NCBI GenBank assembly: GCA_000991135.1
Contig: LBST01000002.1
Coordinates: 1 to 64,000 of the forward strand
Length of the DNA stretch: 64,000 nt
Source of the DNA: Candidatus Roizmanbacteria bacterium GW2011_GWC1_37_12
GTDB taxonomy: Bacteria; Patescibacteriota; Microgenomatia; UBA1406; GWC2-37-13
Reading direction: 5' to 3'
Under the pieces are notes generated by a model, which saw nothing but the letters and a program-made list of their open reading frames with translations, ran no database searches and had not been told where the DNA came from. The first letter of the stretch is position 1, and each line of letters opens with the position of its first letter. This document shows positions 43,365-51,706 of this stretch, piece after piece. Position numbers and translations under genes: made by a program.

Positions 43365-44453
43365 ATGCAAAGAAATTTAGGTCTTGATATCGTAAGAAGT
43401 ATCGCTATTATCCTTGTTATGGTCGCTCATCTATCGCCCTTTTTTACTCAAAATCCGATCATTTTTAACTTACTATATCATTCTGGACTCTACGGGGTAG
43501 AATTGTTTTTCATCTTAAGCGGGTTTTTAATAGGACAAATCGCAATCAGTAAATTTACTCCTAACTTTTCTTTCAAAAGGCTGAAAACATTTTATTTCCG
43601 TCGGTTATTGAGAATTTTACCTTTATATTATTCTATACTTATATTGTTTCTATTAATTAGTTATTTCGCATTTAAATTAAAATCAATCCACTTATTGCAT
43701 TTTATTTTTTTGCAAAATTTAATTGAATCCGAGGTCAGCTTTTTTGCCGTTTCTTGGACTTTGTCTATACAATTTTGGTTTTATATTTTTATTCCGATAT
43801 TACTTTTATTTTTTGTCCGAAAAAAATATTCGTTAGGAAAATTATTAAGGAGTTTACTCATTTCAATTTTTATCATTATCTTTTTAAGAGCTTTATATAT
43901 ACTTCTATATAACCCTACTTTTGATTTCGGCGTCAGAAAAAATATTTTTTTCAGATTTGATTCATTGTTAATCGGTGTCTTGTTTGGATTATTTAAGCTA
44001 AAACTCCCTAGTTTATATAAAAAATTGGCAAACTCTTACTTCTTCTTATTTTCTTTAATCTTCCTTTTCGTATTTTATTGGTTTTATGTAGTGGTGATGA
44101 TTAATCAAGGAATCCAATATTTTGACGGATCTTTTTTGTTTAGAGCGTTTAGTTGGCCGTTTATGAGTCTTATGTTTATATTATTTACTATATATTTTGA
44201 AAATAGTAATTTTATAAATAAAATACTAAGCGGTAAAAAGGTCGTTTTATCGTTTTTCACAAGACTTAGCCGATATTCGTTTTCGCTTTTCCTAATCCAT
44301 TACGAAATATATACATATTTTGAAACTTATCTCGACAAAATTAACGTGGCTATTACGATCATAACGGCCACGTTCATAATCTGCGTTTTATCTTATTTTC
44401 TGTATAATTTTATCGAAAAACCGTTCCTGTCTAAAAGAGTTAAATTTACTTGA
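43365..44453 (+). CDS. Acyltransferase 3 family membrane protein
   Basis: A membrane O-acyltransferase (acyltransferase 3/OafA-type) with about ten spans, 362 aa. The N terminus reads RNLGLDIVRSIAIILVMVAHLSPFF with the catalytic His, and the HSGLYGVELFFILSGFLIG block follows, both family hallmarks. It probably acetylates sugars of the surface glycan. I start at the ATG at 43365, because the track's extra residues come from the promoter region. The stop is followed 11 nt later by the GT2 gene, so it leads an operon of three. Confidence 0.9.
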   Translation: MQRNLGLDIVRSIAIILVMVAHLSPFFTQNPIIFNLLYHSGLYGVELFFILSGFLIGQIAISKFTPNFSFKRLKTFYFRRLLRILPLYYSILILFLLISYFAFKLKSIHLLHFIFLQNLIESEVSFFAVSWTLSIQFWFYIFIPILLLFFVRKKYSLGKLLRSLLISIFIIIFLRALYILLYNPTFDFGVRKNIFFRFDSLLIGVLFGLFKLKLPSLYKKLANSYFFLFSLIFLFVFYWFYVVVMINQGIQYFDGSFLFRAFSWPFMSLMFILFTIYFENSNFINKILSGKKVVLSFFTRLSRYSFSLFLIHYEIYTYFETYLDKINVAITIITATFIICVLSYFLYNFIEKPFLSKRVKFT

Positions 44454-44464
44454 GTTTAAGCACC

Positions 44465-45556
44465 ATGCCAAAAGTAACCGTCATCATATCCGCTTTTAAC
44501 CATGAAAGCTATGTTTCCGAGACGATAAAAAGTATCCTTGATCAAACCTTCAGGGATTTTGAACTTATAGTTGTCGATAACGGTTCGACCGACTCCACCT
44601 ACAAAATAATTAAGTCTTTTTTCGATCCCAGGTTAAAAGTTTTTAGAATCAGGAAAAACATTGGTTTCGGGTATGCTCTAAACTTTTGCTTAAAAAAAAG
44701 CCAAGGTGAATATGTTTCATTATTCAGTTCTGACGACATTGCCATTCCTACTAAACTGGAAAAACAGGTTCAATATTTAAATTCCCATTCGGAGGTTGAC
44801 GCAGTTTTTTCTCTAGCGCAATTGATAGACGAAAATGATCATATCTTAGAAAAAAACTATTACGAAAATGTGTTCAATCAAAAAAACAAAACGAGATACC
44901 AATGGTTGAATTATTTTTTTAATAATGGCAATTGCATCTGCTTTCCGACCGCCTTGATAAAGAAATCCATCTACGAGAAAATTGGTTACGAAAACGAAAG
45001 ACTGGCTCAACTGCATGATTTTGACCTATGGGTAAGACTTTGTCTAAAAACCGAAATCTATATTCTTCAACAAAAATTAGTTAAATTTAGAATCAGAAGT
45101 GATAATAAAAATGTCAGCGCCGATACGTTAGATAATAAAATCCGCAGTATGTACGAATTCTCCCATGTCCTAAAACATTATCTTAAGATAAAGAGCGTCA
45201 AAGAATTCTTGAAAATATTTCCCCATTCTCAGGAAAAATATAAAGACATTAGTGATAACGAATTAATTCCTTTTTATGTCGCCCGGGAAGCTTTAAATGT
45301 AGAACATGTCTTTCATCAAAAGTTTGCTTTGGATACTTTATTCGATTTACTACAAAATAAAAGAATTGCCAAAAAGCTCCAAAAAAAGAACAACTTCGGC
45401 TATGCCGATTTTATCCGCCTCACCGGAAAATATGATCTTTATCACGTCCAGCATATTGCTTTTCAGGAGGATTTGGTAAGGAGATTAAAACTGGAATATG
45501 AAGATCTAAAATATCCACTAAGGAAATTAAAAAAAACTATCTATGGCAAAAGTTAG
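44465..45556 (+). CDS. GT2 glycosyltransferase, first of a tandem pair
   Basis: Family 2 GT-A enzyme: VTVIISAFNHESYVSETI, NGSTDSTYKII, and FSSDDIAIPTKLEKQV carrying the DD metal site (about residues 88-96). The C-terminal half is an unusual extension (SHVLKHYLKIKSVKEFLKIF and following) shared only with the next gene. I start at the ATG at 44465, not the track's TTG. It overlaps the next gene by 14 nt. A 69-bp block (45154-45222) is identical in DNA to one in the next gene, a sign of recent gene conversion. Confidence 0.87.
   Translation: MPKVTVIISAFNHESYVSETIKSILDQTFRDFELIVVDNGSTDSTYKIIKSFFDPRLKVFRIRKNIGFGYALNFCLKKSQGEYVSLFSSDDIAIPTKLEKQVQYLNSHSEVDAVFSLAQLIDENDHILEKNYYENVFNQKNKTRYQWLNYFFNNGNCICFPTALIKKSIYEKIGYENERLAQLHDFDLWVRLCLKTEIYILQQKLVKFRIRSDNKNVSADTLDNKIRSMYEFSHVLKHYLKIKSVKEFLKIFPHSQEKYKDISDNELIPFYVAREALNVEHVFHQKFALDTLFDLLQNKRIAKKLQKKNNFGYADFIRLTGKYDLYHVQHIAFQEDLVRRLKLEYEDLKYPLRKLKKTIYGKS
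45154..45222. repeat. 69-bp identical block shared by the tandem GT2 genes, copy 1
   Basis: Identical base for base to 46238-46306, including synonymous sites, while flanking codons have diverged. Confidence 0.85.
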
Positions 45557-46646
45557 CATCATCATTCCCTCATACAACCACGAAAAGTACGTCGGTTATG
45601 CACTTGAAAGTGTTTTTAGCCAAACCTTTCAGGACTTTGAGATAATCATTACCGACGACAACTCCCAGGATAAGACAGTAGAAGAAATCAAAAAATTTAA
45701 TGATCCGCGAATTAAATTATATCCTTCTATGAAGAACCAGGGTGTTTGCGTTGCTATCAATAACTGCCTGGAACATTGTCGTGGAGAATATGTTGCTCAC
45801 CTTAATTCTGATGACGCTTTCTTTCCAGATAAATTGGAAAAACAGGTTAAATATCTTGATAACCATCCGAAAATCGGGGCTGTTTTCTCGCAAGTACGGA
45901 TGATTGACGAAGAAGGAAACAATCTGCCAGACTCTGCTCATTTTCATGGTTTGATGAATGGACTCCGAAACAGAAGCCGGTATCAATGGCTCAACTATTT
46001 TTTTTATAACTGCCGTTGGCTTTGGCATCCTTCGATGATGATGAGAAAAAAAGCTTACGACGATATCGGTTATCATAATCCCTGCTTGGCACAAATCCAG
46101 GATTTTGATATCGGAATCAAGCTATCTCTTAAATACGAACTATATATAATCCAGGAACGATTGACCAAATTCAGAATAAGAGCTGGAGACATGAATGCCA
46201 GCGCCGCGACACCGAAAGCAGTCATTCGCAGCATGTTCGAATTCTCCCATGTCCTAAAACATTATCTTAAGATAAAGAGCGTCAAAGAATTCTTGAAAAT
46301 ATTTCCTGATTCACAAAAAAAACATAAAGATATCGTCGACGACGAATTGATTTTATTCTATGTCGCCCGGCAAGCCTTGGAAGTCGAACATGTTTTTCAC
46401 CAGAAGTTTGCGCTTGATGTTATCTTCGATTTATTAAACAACAAGATAACTTCTTCGAAATTGAGAAAGAAAAGCCATTTTGATCAAGGAGATTTTATAA
46501 AACTCACAGGAAAAAATGACCATTATCATGTTCAGCATATTGAATATCAAGAAGACCTCATAAACAAATTGCAAGAAGAAATTATCTTATTAAAAAAACC
46601 GATTAACCGGATAAAAAACACAGTTAAAGAACTGATCGGTCGATGA
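45543..46646 (+). CDS. GT2 glycosyltransferase, second of a tandem pair
   Basis: A paralogue of the preceding gene: VSIIIPSYNHEKYVGYALESV, DDNSQDKTVEEI, and LNSDDAFFPDKLEKQVKYLD. The C-terminal half matches the first copy, including SHVLKHYLKIKSVKEFLKIF and the REALNVEHVF/RQALEVEHVF region. The two presumably add successive or alternative sugars; specificity cannot be told. It ends overlapping the convergent rfbH-like gene by 23 nt. Confidence 0.87.
   Translation: MAKVSIIIPSYNHEKYVGYALESVFSQTFQDFEIIITDDNSQDKTVEEIKKFNDPRIKLYPSMKNQGVCVAINNCLEHCRGEYVAHLNSDDAFFPDKLEKQVKYLDNHPKIGAVFSQVRMIDEEGNNLPDSAHFHGLMNGLRNRSRYQWLNYFFYNCRWLWHPSMMMRKKAYDDIGYHNPCLAQIQDFDIGIKLSLKYELYIIQERLTKFRIRAGDMNASAATPKAVIRSMFEFSHVLKHYLKIKSVKEFLKIFPDSQKKHKDIVDDELILFYVARQALEVEHVFHQKFALDVIFDLLNNKITSSKLRKKSHFDQGDFIKLTGKNDHYHVQHIEYQEDLINKLQEEIILLKKPINRIKNTVKELIGR
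46238..46306. repeat. 69-bp identical block shared by the tandem GT2 genes, copy 2
   Basis: Second copy of the block at 45154-45222. Confidence 0.85.
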
Positions 46647-47883
46647 ATTTTCTGATTGCTTTTTTTACATAATTCAACATCTCACCATCTATTCCCGGAT
46701 AAACTCCGATCCAAAAGGCGCTGTTTAAGACAATGTCGGCGTTTTTCATCTCCCCGATGACTTTTATTTTGTCTTTTATCTTCAGGTAGGCAGGATGACG
46801 AAGAATGTTGCCGGAGAAAATATTTCTTGTGCCGATTTTATTATCTTCAAGATATTTGGTGAACTCGTTTCTTGTAAATGGAGCATTAGCTTTAACAATA
46901 GCAGGAAAACCGAAATAACTGACGTATTCATTTTTGTCTGCTTTCATAAGAATAAAATATTTTTCGTAATTTTTGAAAAATTTATAAAGATTTCTGTAAT
47001 TTTCCTGGCGTTTTTTGATGAAGTAGGGGAGCTTCTTAAGTTGAGCGACGCCGATTGACGCCTGAAAATCGGTCAACTTTAGATTATAACCGATCTGGGA
47101 ATAAGTATATTTATGATCATAGCCAAAAGGCAGTTCTCCCAGCTTCCAGTGGAAACGGGCATTGCAGGTATTGTCGGCTCCGGTGTCACACCAACAATCA
47201 CGACCCCAGTCCCGAAACTGGCGGATAGATTTATTGATTAAAACATTATTGGTTATTACCGCACCGCCCTCGCCCATGGTGATCTGGTGGGCCGGGTAAA
47301 AACTAAAAGTAGCAATATCCCCATATGTTCCAACCAATTTTCCTTTATATTTTGAGCCCAGGGCATCGCAGCTATCCTCAATTACCCAGAGATTATATTT
47401 TTTTGCCAAATTCATTATTTTATCCAGATCATAAGGTTTTCCCAAAGTATGGGCAACCATAATCAGCTTAGTTTTTTCGGTGATGGCCTTTTCGATTTTT
47501 GACACGTCAATATTAAGAGTGTCAAGTCTTGCGTCGATAAAAACAGGTTTCAAACCATGCTGGACCCCCGGGTTGACGGTCGTTGGAAAAGCCACAGCAG
47601 TCGTGATATATTCGTCTCCGGGTTTAAGTTGCCTTTTTCCAAAAACATTAGAAGTAAGGGAGGCCAAGGCAACTAGATTGGCGCTTGACCCGGAATTGAC
47701 AAGAGAAACATAACGGACTCCAAAAAATTTCTTGAAATCGCTTTCAAATTGCTTTGTCCACCGACCCTCTGTCCACCAGCCGTCTCGGGCTGCGGCAATA
47801 GCATTATTGACTTCTTCTTCATCATATACTTTTCCCGAAACCGGCACGTAGGTCTCGCCGGGTATAAATTTTGTTTTTTTCAT
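46624..47883 (-). CDS. rfbH: CDP-4-keto-6-deoxy-D-glucose-3-dehydrase (E1; RfbH/DdhC type)
   Basis: An aminotransferase-fold, PMP-dependent dehydratase that removes the C3 hydroxyl on the route to 3,6-dideoxyhexoses. Two features separate it from true aminotransferases. The PLP-binding Lys is replaced by His in SFYPAHQITMGEGG, and a Cys cluster for a [2Fe-2S] centre is present in GRDCWCDTGADNTCNARF. Length 419 aa fits. Genes for glucose-1-phosphate cytidylyltransferase, CDP-glucose 4,6-dehydratase and the E3 reductase are not in this window. The likely partner reductase is the RfbJ-like gene at 48647. It is divergent from the GT2 at 47937. Confidence 0.9.
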   Translation of the reverse strand: MKKTKFIPGETYVPVSGKVYDEEEVNNAIAAARDGWWTEGRWTKQFESDFKKFFGVRYVSLVNSGSSANLVALASLTSNVFGKRQLKPGDEYITTAVAFPTTVNPGVQHGLKPVFIDARLDTLNIDVSKIEKAITEKTKLIMVAHTLGKPYDLDKIMNLAKKYNLWVIEDSCDALGSKYKGKLVGTYGDIATFSFYPAHQITMGEGGAVITNNVLINKSIRQFRDWGRDCWCDTGADNTCNARFHWKLGELPFGYDHKYTYSQIGYNLKLTDFQASIGVAQLKKLPYFIKKRQENYRNLYKFFKNYEKYFILMKADKNEYVSYFGFPAIVKANAPFTRNEFTKYLEDNKIGTRNIFSGNILRHPAYLKIKDKIKVIGEMKNADIVLNSAFWIGVYPGIDGEMLNYVKKAIRKFIDRSVL

Positions 47884-47936
47884 TATCTGATTATTTATTT
47901 TACCAGAATAAATGACTATATGTTAAAATTAAACCC

Positions 47937-48650
47937 ATGCGCCCAAAACTAAGCATAGTTCTATCCATGTATAATGAAGAAAAAGCGATCCAGTTGGTAG
48001 TAGAAGAATTAACAAAAATTCTTGAAAAAAACAAAATTTCCCATCAGATAATTTTAGTCGAAGGCGGGTCGTCGGATAACTCTTTTAAAATTGCAAGGCG
48101 ACTGGAAAAAAAATATCCACAGTGCATAGCCGTAAAATACGGCCACTTGCTCGGTGAAAAAATTATCAAGGGATTAAAGGAAGCTAGGGGAAAGTATGTT
48201 GGAATTATGTATTCTGATGGTCAGGTAAATCCTTATGTTATACCTTCTTTTATTAAGATGCTCGACGAAAAAAAATCGGATATTATCAAAGGATCAAGAA
48301 GGGCGCGAAAGGGTTTAAGCCGTCGCATAACGAGTTTTTTTTTCAATTTAATATCAAGATTATTGTTTTCTATAAAAACATGGGACATCAACGGCCATCC
48401 TAAAATATTCGACTCCAGATTAATCTCTCTCTTAAATCTTCAGGTTAAAGACGTCACGATTGACCTTGAAATAATGGTAAAAGCTAAAAAGCTCAATTTA
48501 AAAGTTAAAGAAATACTCGTCGACGAAAGAGATCGAATAGGCGGCTCATCTTCGGTATATTTTATCACCGCTTTAAGAACATTGATGCATGTCTTATCAT
48601 TCAAGTGGGGAAAAAAGAAAAAATTATTTGAAGTTGAAAATATTAAATGA
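47937..48650 (+). CDS. GT2 glycosyltransferase (dolichol-phosphate-mannose-synthase-like)
   Basis: Family 2 enzyme: LSIVLSMYNEEKAIQLVVEEL, EGGSSDNSFKIA and MYSDGQVNPYVIPSF, where DGQ stands in place of DxD as in DPM1-like enzymes. There is no C-terminal membrane pair, so it is a cytoplasmic or peripheral enzyme. It starts an operon of five genes (GT2, RfbJ-like, GT2, aminotransferase, TPP enzyme), all overlapping or separated by about 20 nt. Confidence 0.85.
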   Translation: MRPKLSIVLSMYNEEKAIQLVVEELTKILEKNKISHQIILVEGGSSDNSFKIARRLEKKYPQCIAVKYGHLLGEKIIKGLKEARGKYVGIMYSDGQVNPYVIPSFIKMLDEKKSDIIKGSRRARKGLSRRITSFFFNLISRLLFSIKTWDINGHPKIFDSRLISLLNLQVKDVTIDLEIMVKAKKLNLKVKEILVDERDRIGGSSSVYFITALRTLMHVLSFKWGKKKKLFEVENIK

Positions 48651-49567
48651 AAATCCGATTGTTAATAACTGGCGCAACTGGTTTTACTGGATGTTATCTC
48701 ATAAGGGAACTCCTCAAAAAACGTAATTATGATTTGGCAATAGTTAAAAGAAAAAACTCTGATATTTCTGGAATAAAAGAAATATTAAAAAAAGTAAGAG
48801 TATATAATATTGATCCTTTATATGATCAAATTTACAAAATCATAAAAAAGGAGAAACCTGATCTTGTCATTCATTTGGCTGCAACTTACCCTCGCAATGA
48901 AACAAAGGAAAATATCGAATTAATGCTAAATTCAAATATTATCTTTGGGACAAAACTTCTAAACGCCATGGCTTTATATAACGTCAAAAAATTTCTCAAT
49001 ACGGGAAGTTCTTTAGAGTATTTCAATGGTCCACCCGTTTACAACCCAGCCACTTTTTATTCTACAACCAAAAGAGCTTTCCAAGATATAGTTGAATTTT
49101 ACATTAGATCTTTTGATTTAAAAGTAGTCACTTTACTTCCATACAATACCTATGGTCCTTATGATAAAAGAAATAATCTATTTTCTTTATTGAAAAACGG
49201 TTTGAAACAAAAAAAGAAGATAAATTTGACTCCCGGTGAACAGTTCATAGATCTTCTTTATATTGAAGATCTTATCAACGCTTACCTTAGAACTATAAAA
49301 TATTTGTTACGGAAGAAATCCGACGATCATGAAAAATATTTTGTCGGCTCTGGAAAATCGGTAAAACTGAAAGAAATCGTTAATTTATATAGAAAAATTT
49401 CGGGTGTTGACATTCCTATAGACTTTGGCGCCATTCCATACAGAAGAAGAGAGGTCATGTTTGCGCAAGCTGATATAAAAGAAGTTGCTAAAAAACTAAA
49501 ATGGAAGCCAAAAGTCTCACTCTATAAAGGAATAACAAAAACGTTAAAAAAGGATAAAATAATTTAA
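48647..49567 (+). CDS. NAD(P)-dependent sugar reductase/epimerase, RfbJ-like
   Basis: An extended SDR: Rossmann motif GATGFTGCYL, catalytic YSTTK, and a substrate domain with PGEQFIDLLYIEDLINAYL. The C-terminal stretch FGAIPYRRREVMFAQADIKE closely follows the FGAI-x4-x-E-MF pattern of CDP-abequose synthase (RfbJ), which reduces the 4-keto group of the product of RfbH and its reductase. The rfbH gene lies about 760 bp away on the other strand, which supports this reading. An epimerase or a reductase of a branched sugar is the alternative. It overlaps the upstream GT2 by 4 nt. Confidence 0.8.
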   Translation: MKIRLLITGATGFTGCYLIRELLKKRNYDLAIVKRKNSDISGIKEILKKVRVYNIDPLYDQIYKIIKKEKPDLVIHLAATYPRNETKENIELMLNSNIIFGTKLLNAMALYNVKKFLNTGSSLEYFNGPPVYNPATFYSTTKRAFQDIVEFYIRSFDLKVVTLLPYNTYGPYDKRNNLFSLLKNGLKQKKKINLTPGEQFIDLLYIEDLINAYLRTIKYLLRKKSDDHEKYFVGSGKSVKLKEIVNLYRKISGVDIPIDFGAIPYRRREVMFAQADIKEVAKKLKWKPKVSLYKGITKTLKKDKII

Positions 49568-49574
49568 TAAATTG

Positions 49575-49580
49575 TATAAT
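49575..49580 (+). promoter_or_regulatory. -10 box upstream of the 49590 GT2 gene
   Basis: TATAAT lies 9 nt before the ATG, in the 22-bp gap after the RfbJ-like gene. It may be an internal operon promoter. Confidence 0.35.
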
Positions 49581-49589
49581 TCAGTTAAA

Positions 49590-50528
49590 ATGAAGCTAAA
49601 AAAACTTATTTCCATTGTCATTCCGATTTATAACGAATCACTAGTAATTCCGGAGTTGATCAAACGGCTGACAAATTTTATTAATAAAAATCCCAAATAT
49701 GAATTTGAAATTATTTTAGTCGAAAACGGCTCCGAAGACGAATCTTTCAAACTATTAAAAAAATACACCGGGTTGGATAAAAGGTTTAAAGTGCTTCAGC
49801 TTTCTAAAAATTTTGGCTGCGACGGCGGCATCATTGCCGGTATGCGTTTTGCCAAAGGCGACGCCTGCGTAATCATGATGGCTGACCTCCAGGAACCAGT
49901 AGAACTGATTTTTGACTTTATTAAAAAATGGGAACAGGGATATGAAATCGTTTACGGCATCGTCAAAAAAAGGACAGCCGGATTATTGAGAAATTTGAAT
50001 TCGCGCCTTTTTTACAAAATAATAAATTCGCTGACCAATAATATGTTTCCTGAAAACGCCAGCGACTTCAGATTAATAGACAAAAAGGTTTATGAAACGA
50101 TAAACAGTATGGGCGAACAAAATAAATATTTAAGGGGACTTGTCATCTGGACAGGTTTTAAACATATCGGTATTCCATTCAACCGAGCAAAAAGATTTGC
50201 CGGAGAATCAAAAGCAGATTTTAAAACAGCCCTTTATGTAGCTTTAAATGGAATATTTTCTTTTTCCTATCTTCCTTTGAGGCTGGTCTCGGTACTCGGG
50301 GTCGCCATCACTTTTATCTCGGTTATTCTTATCGTCGTCTACCTCTATCTTTATTTTGTCCACGGCCGAGAAGCCCCGGGAGCCGCGACGATGATCCTTC
50401 TTACTTTGAGCTTGTTCGGAATTCTTTTCTTTGTCCTAGGAATTATTAGTGAGTATTTGGCCAGGATTTACGACGAAGTAAAAAGTCGACCAACTTATAT
50501 AGTAAAAAATAAGGTAAATTTAACATGA
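49590..50528 (+). CDS. GT2 glycosyltransferase with C-terminal membrane pair (GtrB-like)
   Basis: A polyprenyl-phosphate sugar synthase of the GtrB/DPM1 type: ISIVIPIYNESLVIPELI, ENGSEDESFKLL, MMADLQEPVELI in place of DxD, then two C-terminal spans (LVSVLGVAITFISVILIVVYLYL and MILLTLSLFGILFFVLGIISEYL). Such enzymes load a sugar onto undecaprenyl phosphate as donor for GT-C transferases, which fits the many large membrane proteins in this locus. I start at the ATG at 49590, as the track's start is TTG. It overlaps the aminotransferase gene by 4 nt. Confidence 0.9.
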   Translation: MKLKKLISIVIPIYNESLVIPELIKRLTNFINKNPKYEFEIILVENGSEDESFKLLKKYTGLDKRFKVLQLSKNFGCDGGIIAGMRFAKGDACVIMMADLQEPVELIFDFIKKWEQGYEIVYGIVKKRTAGLLRNLNSRLFYKIINSLTNNMFPENASDFRLIDKKVYETINSMGEQNKYLRGLVIWTGFKHIGIPFNRAKRFAGESKADFKTALYVALNGIFSFSYLPLRLVSVLGVAITFISVILIVVYLYLYFVHGREAPGAATMILLTLSLFGILFFVLGIISEYLARIYDEVKSRPTYIVKNKVNLT

Positions 50529-51706
50529 AAAATTCTAGCCCGCCGTTTTCAAAACAACTAGACGCCTTAAAAGCCGAAGGCGCTTACGCCGTCTTGAATA
50601 AAGCCACTAAGCTCGAAACGGAGGGAAAAAAGATTATCCATTTTGAGATCGGCCAACCGGATTTTCCAACGCCCCAAAATATTACATCAGCAGCAATTAG
50701 CGCTCTTAAAAAAGGACTCACCAAATATAATGCACCGCTTGGGATCATGCCGCTTCGGAGAAGAATCGCCCAGGGATTAAACGAAACAAAAAATATATCG
50801 GTCTCCGAAAACAATATTGCCGTTACTCCTTCCGGAAAGACGGCAATTTTTGTCGCTATGTCTTCTATTCTTGAAAAAGGAGACGAAGTGATCCATCCCG
50901 ACCCAGGCTTTCCCACCTACAGATCTCTTATTGATTTTCTGTCATGCAAACCGAAACCGATTCCGCTTCTTGAAGAAACCGGTTTTAGTTTCGACATGAA
51001 GATTTTCAAGAAAAATTTTTCAAAAAAAACCAAGCTCGTTATCTTGAATTCTCCAAGCAATCCAACAGGAGGGATTATCAAATTAGAGGATCTGGAAGAA
51101 ATTAGAGAGATGGTCAAAAAAACAAATTGTTGGGTAATGACTGATGAAATGTATTCTAAAATCATCTATGATGGTATAAAATATCCAAGTTTTTATAGCT
51201 TCAAGAGTCTCCATCATCAAACAATTCTCGTCGACGGATTTTCCAAGACGTTTTCGATGACCGGCTGGAGAATCGGCTATCTTTCGGCACCGGCGTCACT
51301 GATCGAAAAAATAGATTATTTTCTGACTCATACAGTAGGCTGCACGGCTACCTTTACCCAGTACGCCGTCTTGGAAGGACTGAACGGCCCTCAAAATCAG
51401 GTGAAAAAAATGGTCAAGGAATTTGAGAAGCGAAGAAACTTTGTCGTTTCCGAACTAAATAAAATCAAAGGCATCAAGTGCCAAATTCCACAAGGAGCTT
51501 TTTATGTATTTCCCAATATAAAATCATTTAAAAAGTCATCAAAATGGATTGCTAACTATCTTCTTGAGGAGGCCGGTGTCGCTCTTCTTGACGGAACTTC
51601 TTTTGGAAAATACGGTGAAGGATATCTTAGAATCTCGTATGCGACGAGTATGGAAAATTTAAAAGAAGGAATTGATAGAATTAAAAAGGGGCTAAATAAT
51701 TTATGA
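50525..51706 (+). CDS. Class I/II PLP-dependent aminotransferase (AspC-like)
   Basis: A fold-type I aminotransferase. Markers are FEIGQPDFPTPQNI, TPSGKTAIFVAM, NSPSNPTGGIIKLEDLEEI, DEMYSKI, and FSKTFSMTGWRIGYLSAP with the PLP Lys. Closest in pattern to aspartate/aromatic aminotransferases of the AspC/PatA group. It could make aspartate from oxaloacetate for the lysC-hom-asd pathway encoded nearby, or aminate a sugar-derived keto acid. It overlaps both neighbours by 4 nt, so it is co-translated with the TPP enzyme. Confidence 0.88.
   Translation: MKNSSPPFSKQLDALKAEGAYAVLNKATKLETEGKKIIHFEIGQPDFPTPQNITSAAISALKKGLTKYNAPLGIMPLRRRIAQGLNETKNISVSENNIAVTPSGKTAIFVAMSSILEKGDEVIHPDPGFPTYRSLIDFLSCKPKPIPLLEETGFSFDMKIFKKNFSKKTKLVILNSPSNPTGGIIKLEDLEEIREMVKKTNCWVMTDEMYSKIIYDGIKYPSFYSFKSLHHQTILVDGFSKTFSMTGWRIGYLSAPASLIEKIDYFLTHTVGCTATFTQYAVLEGLNGPQNQVKKMVKEFEKRRNFVVSELNKIKGIKCQIPQGAFYVFPNIKSFKKSSKWIANYLLEEAGVALLDGTSFGKYGEGYLRISYATSMENLKEGIDRIKKGLNNL

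Noticed and set aside
46624-47883. Inactive DegT aminotransferase because of Lys-to-His change
   Set aside because: The His in place of Lys together with the Cys cluster is the defining feature of active RfbH/DdhC (E1) dehydratases.
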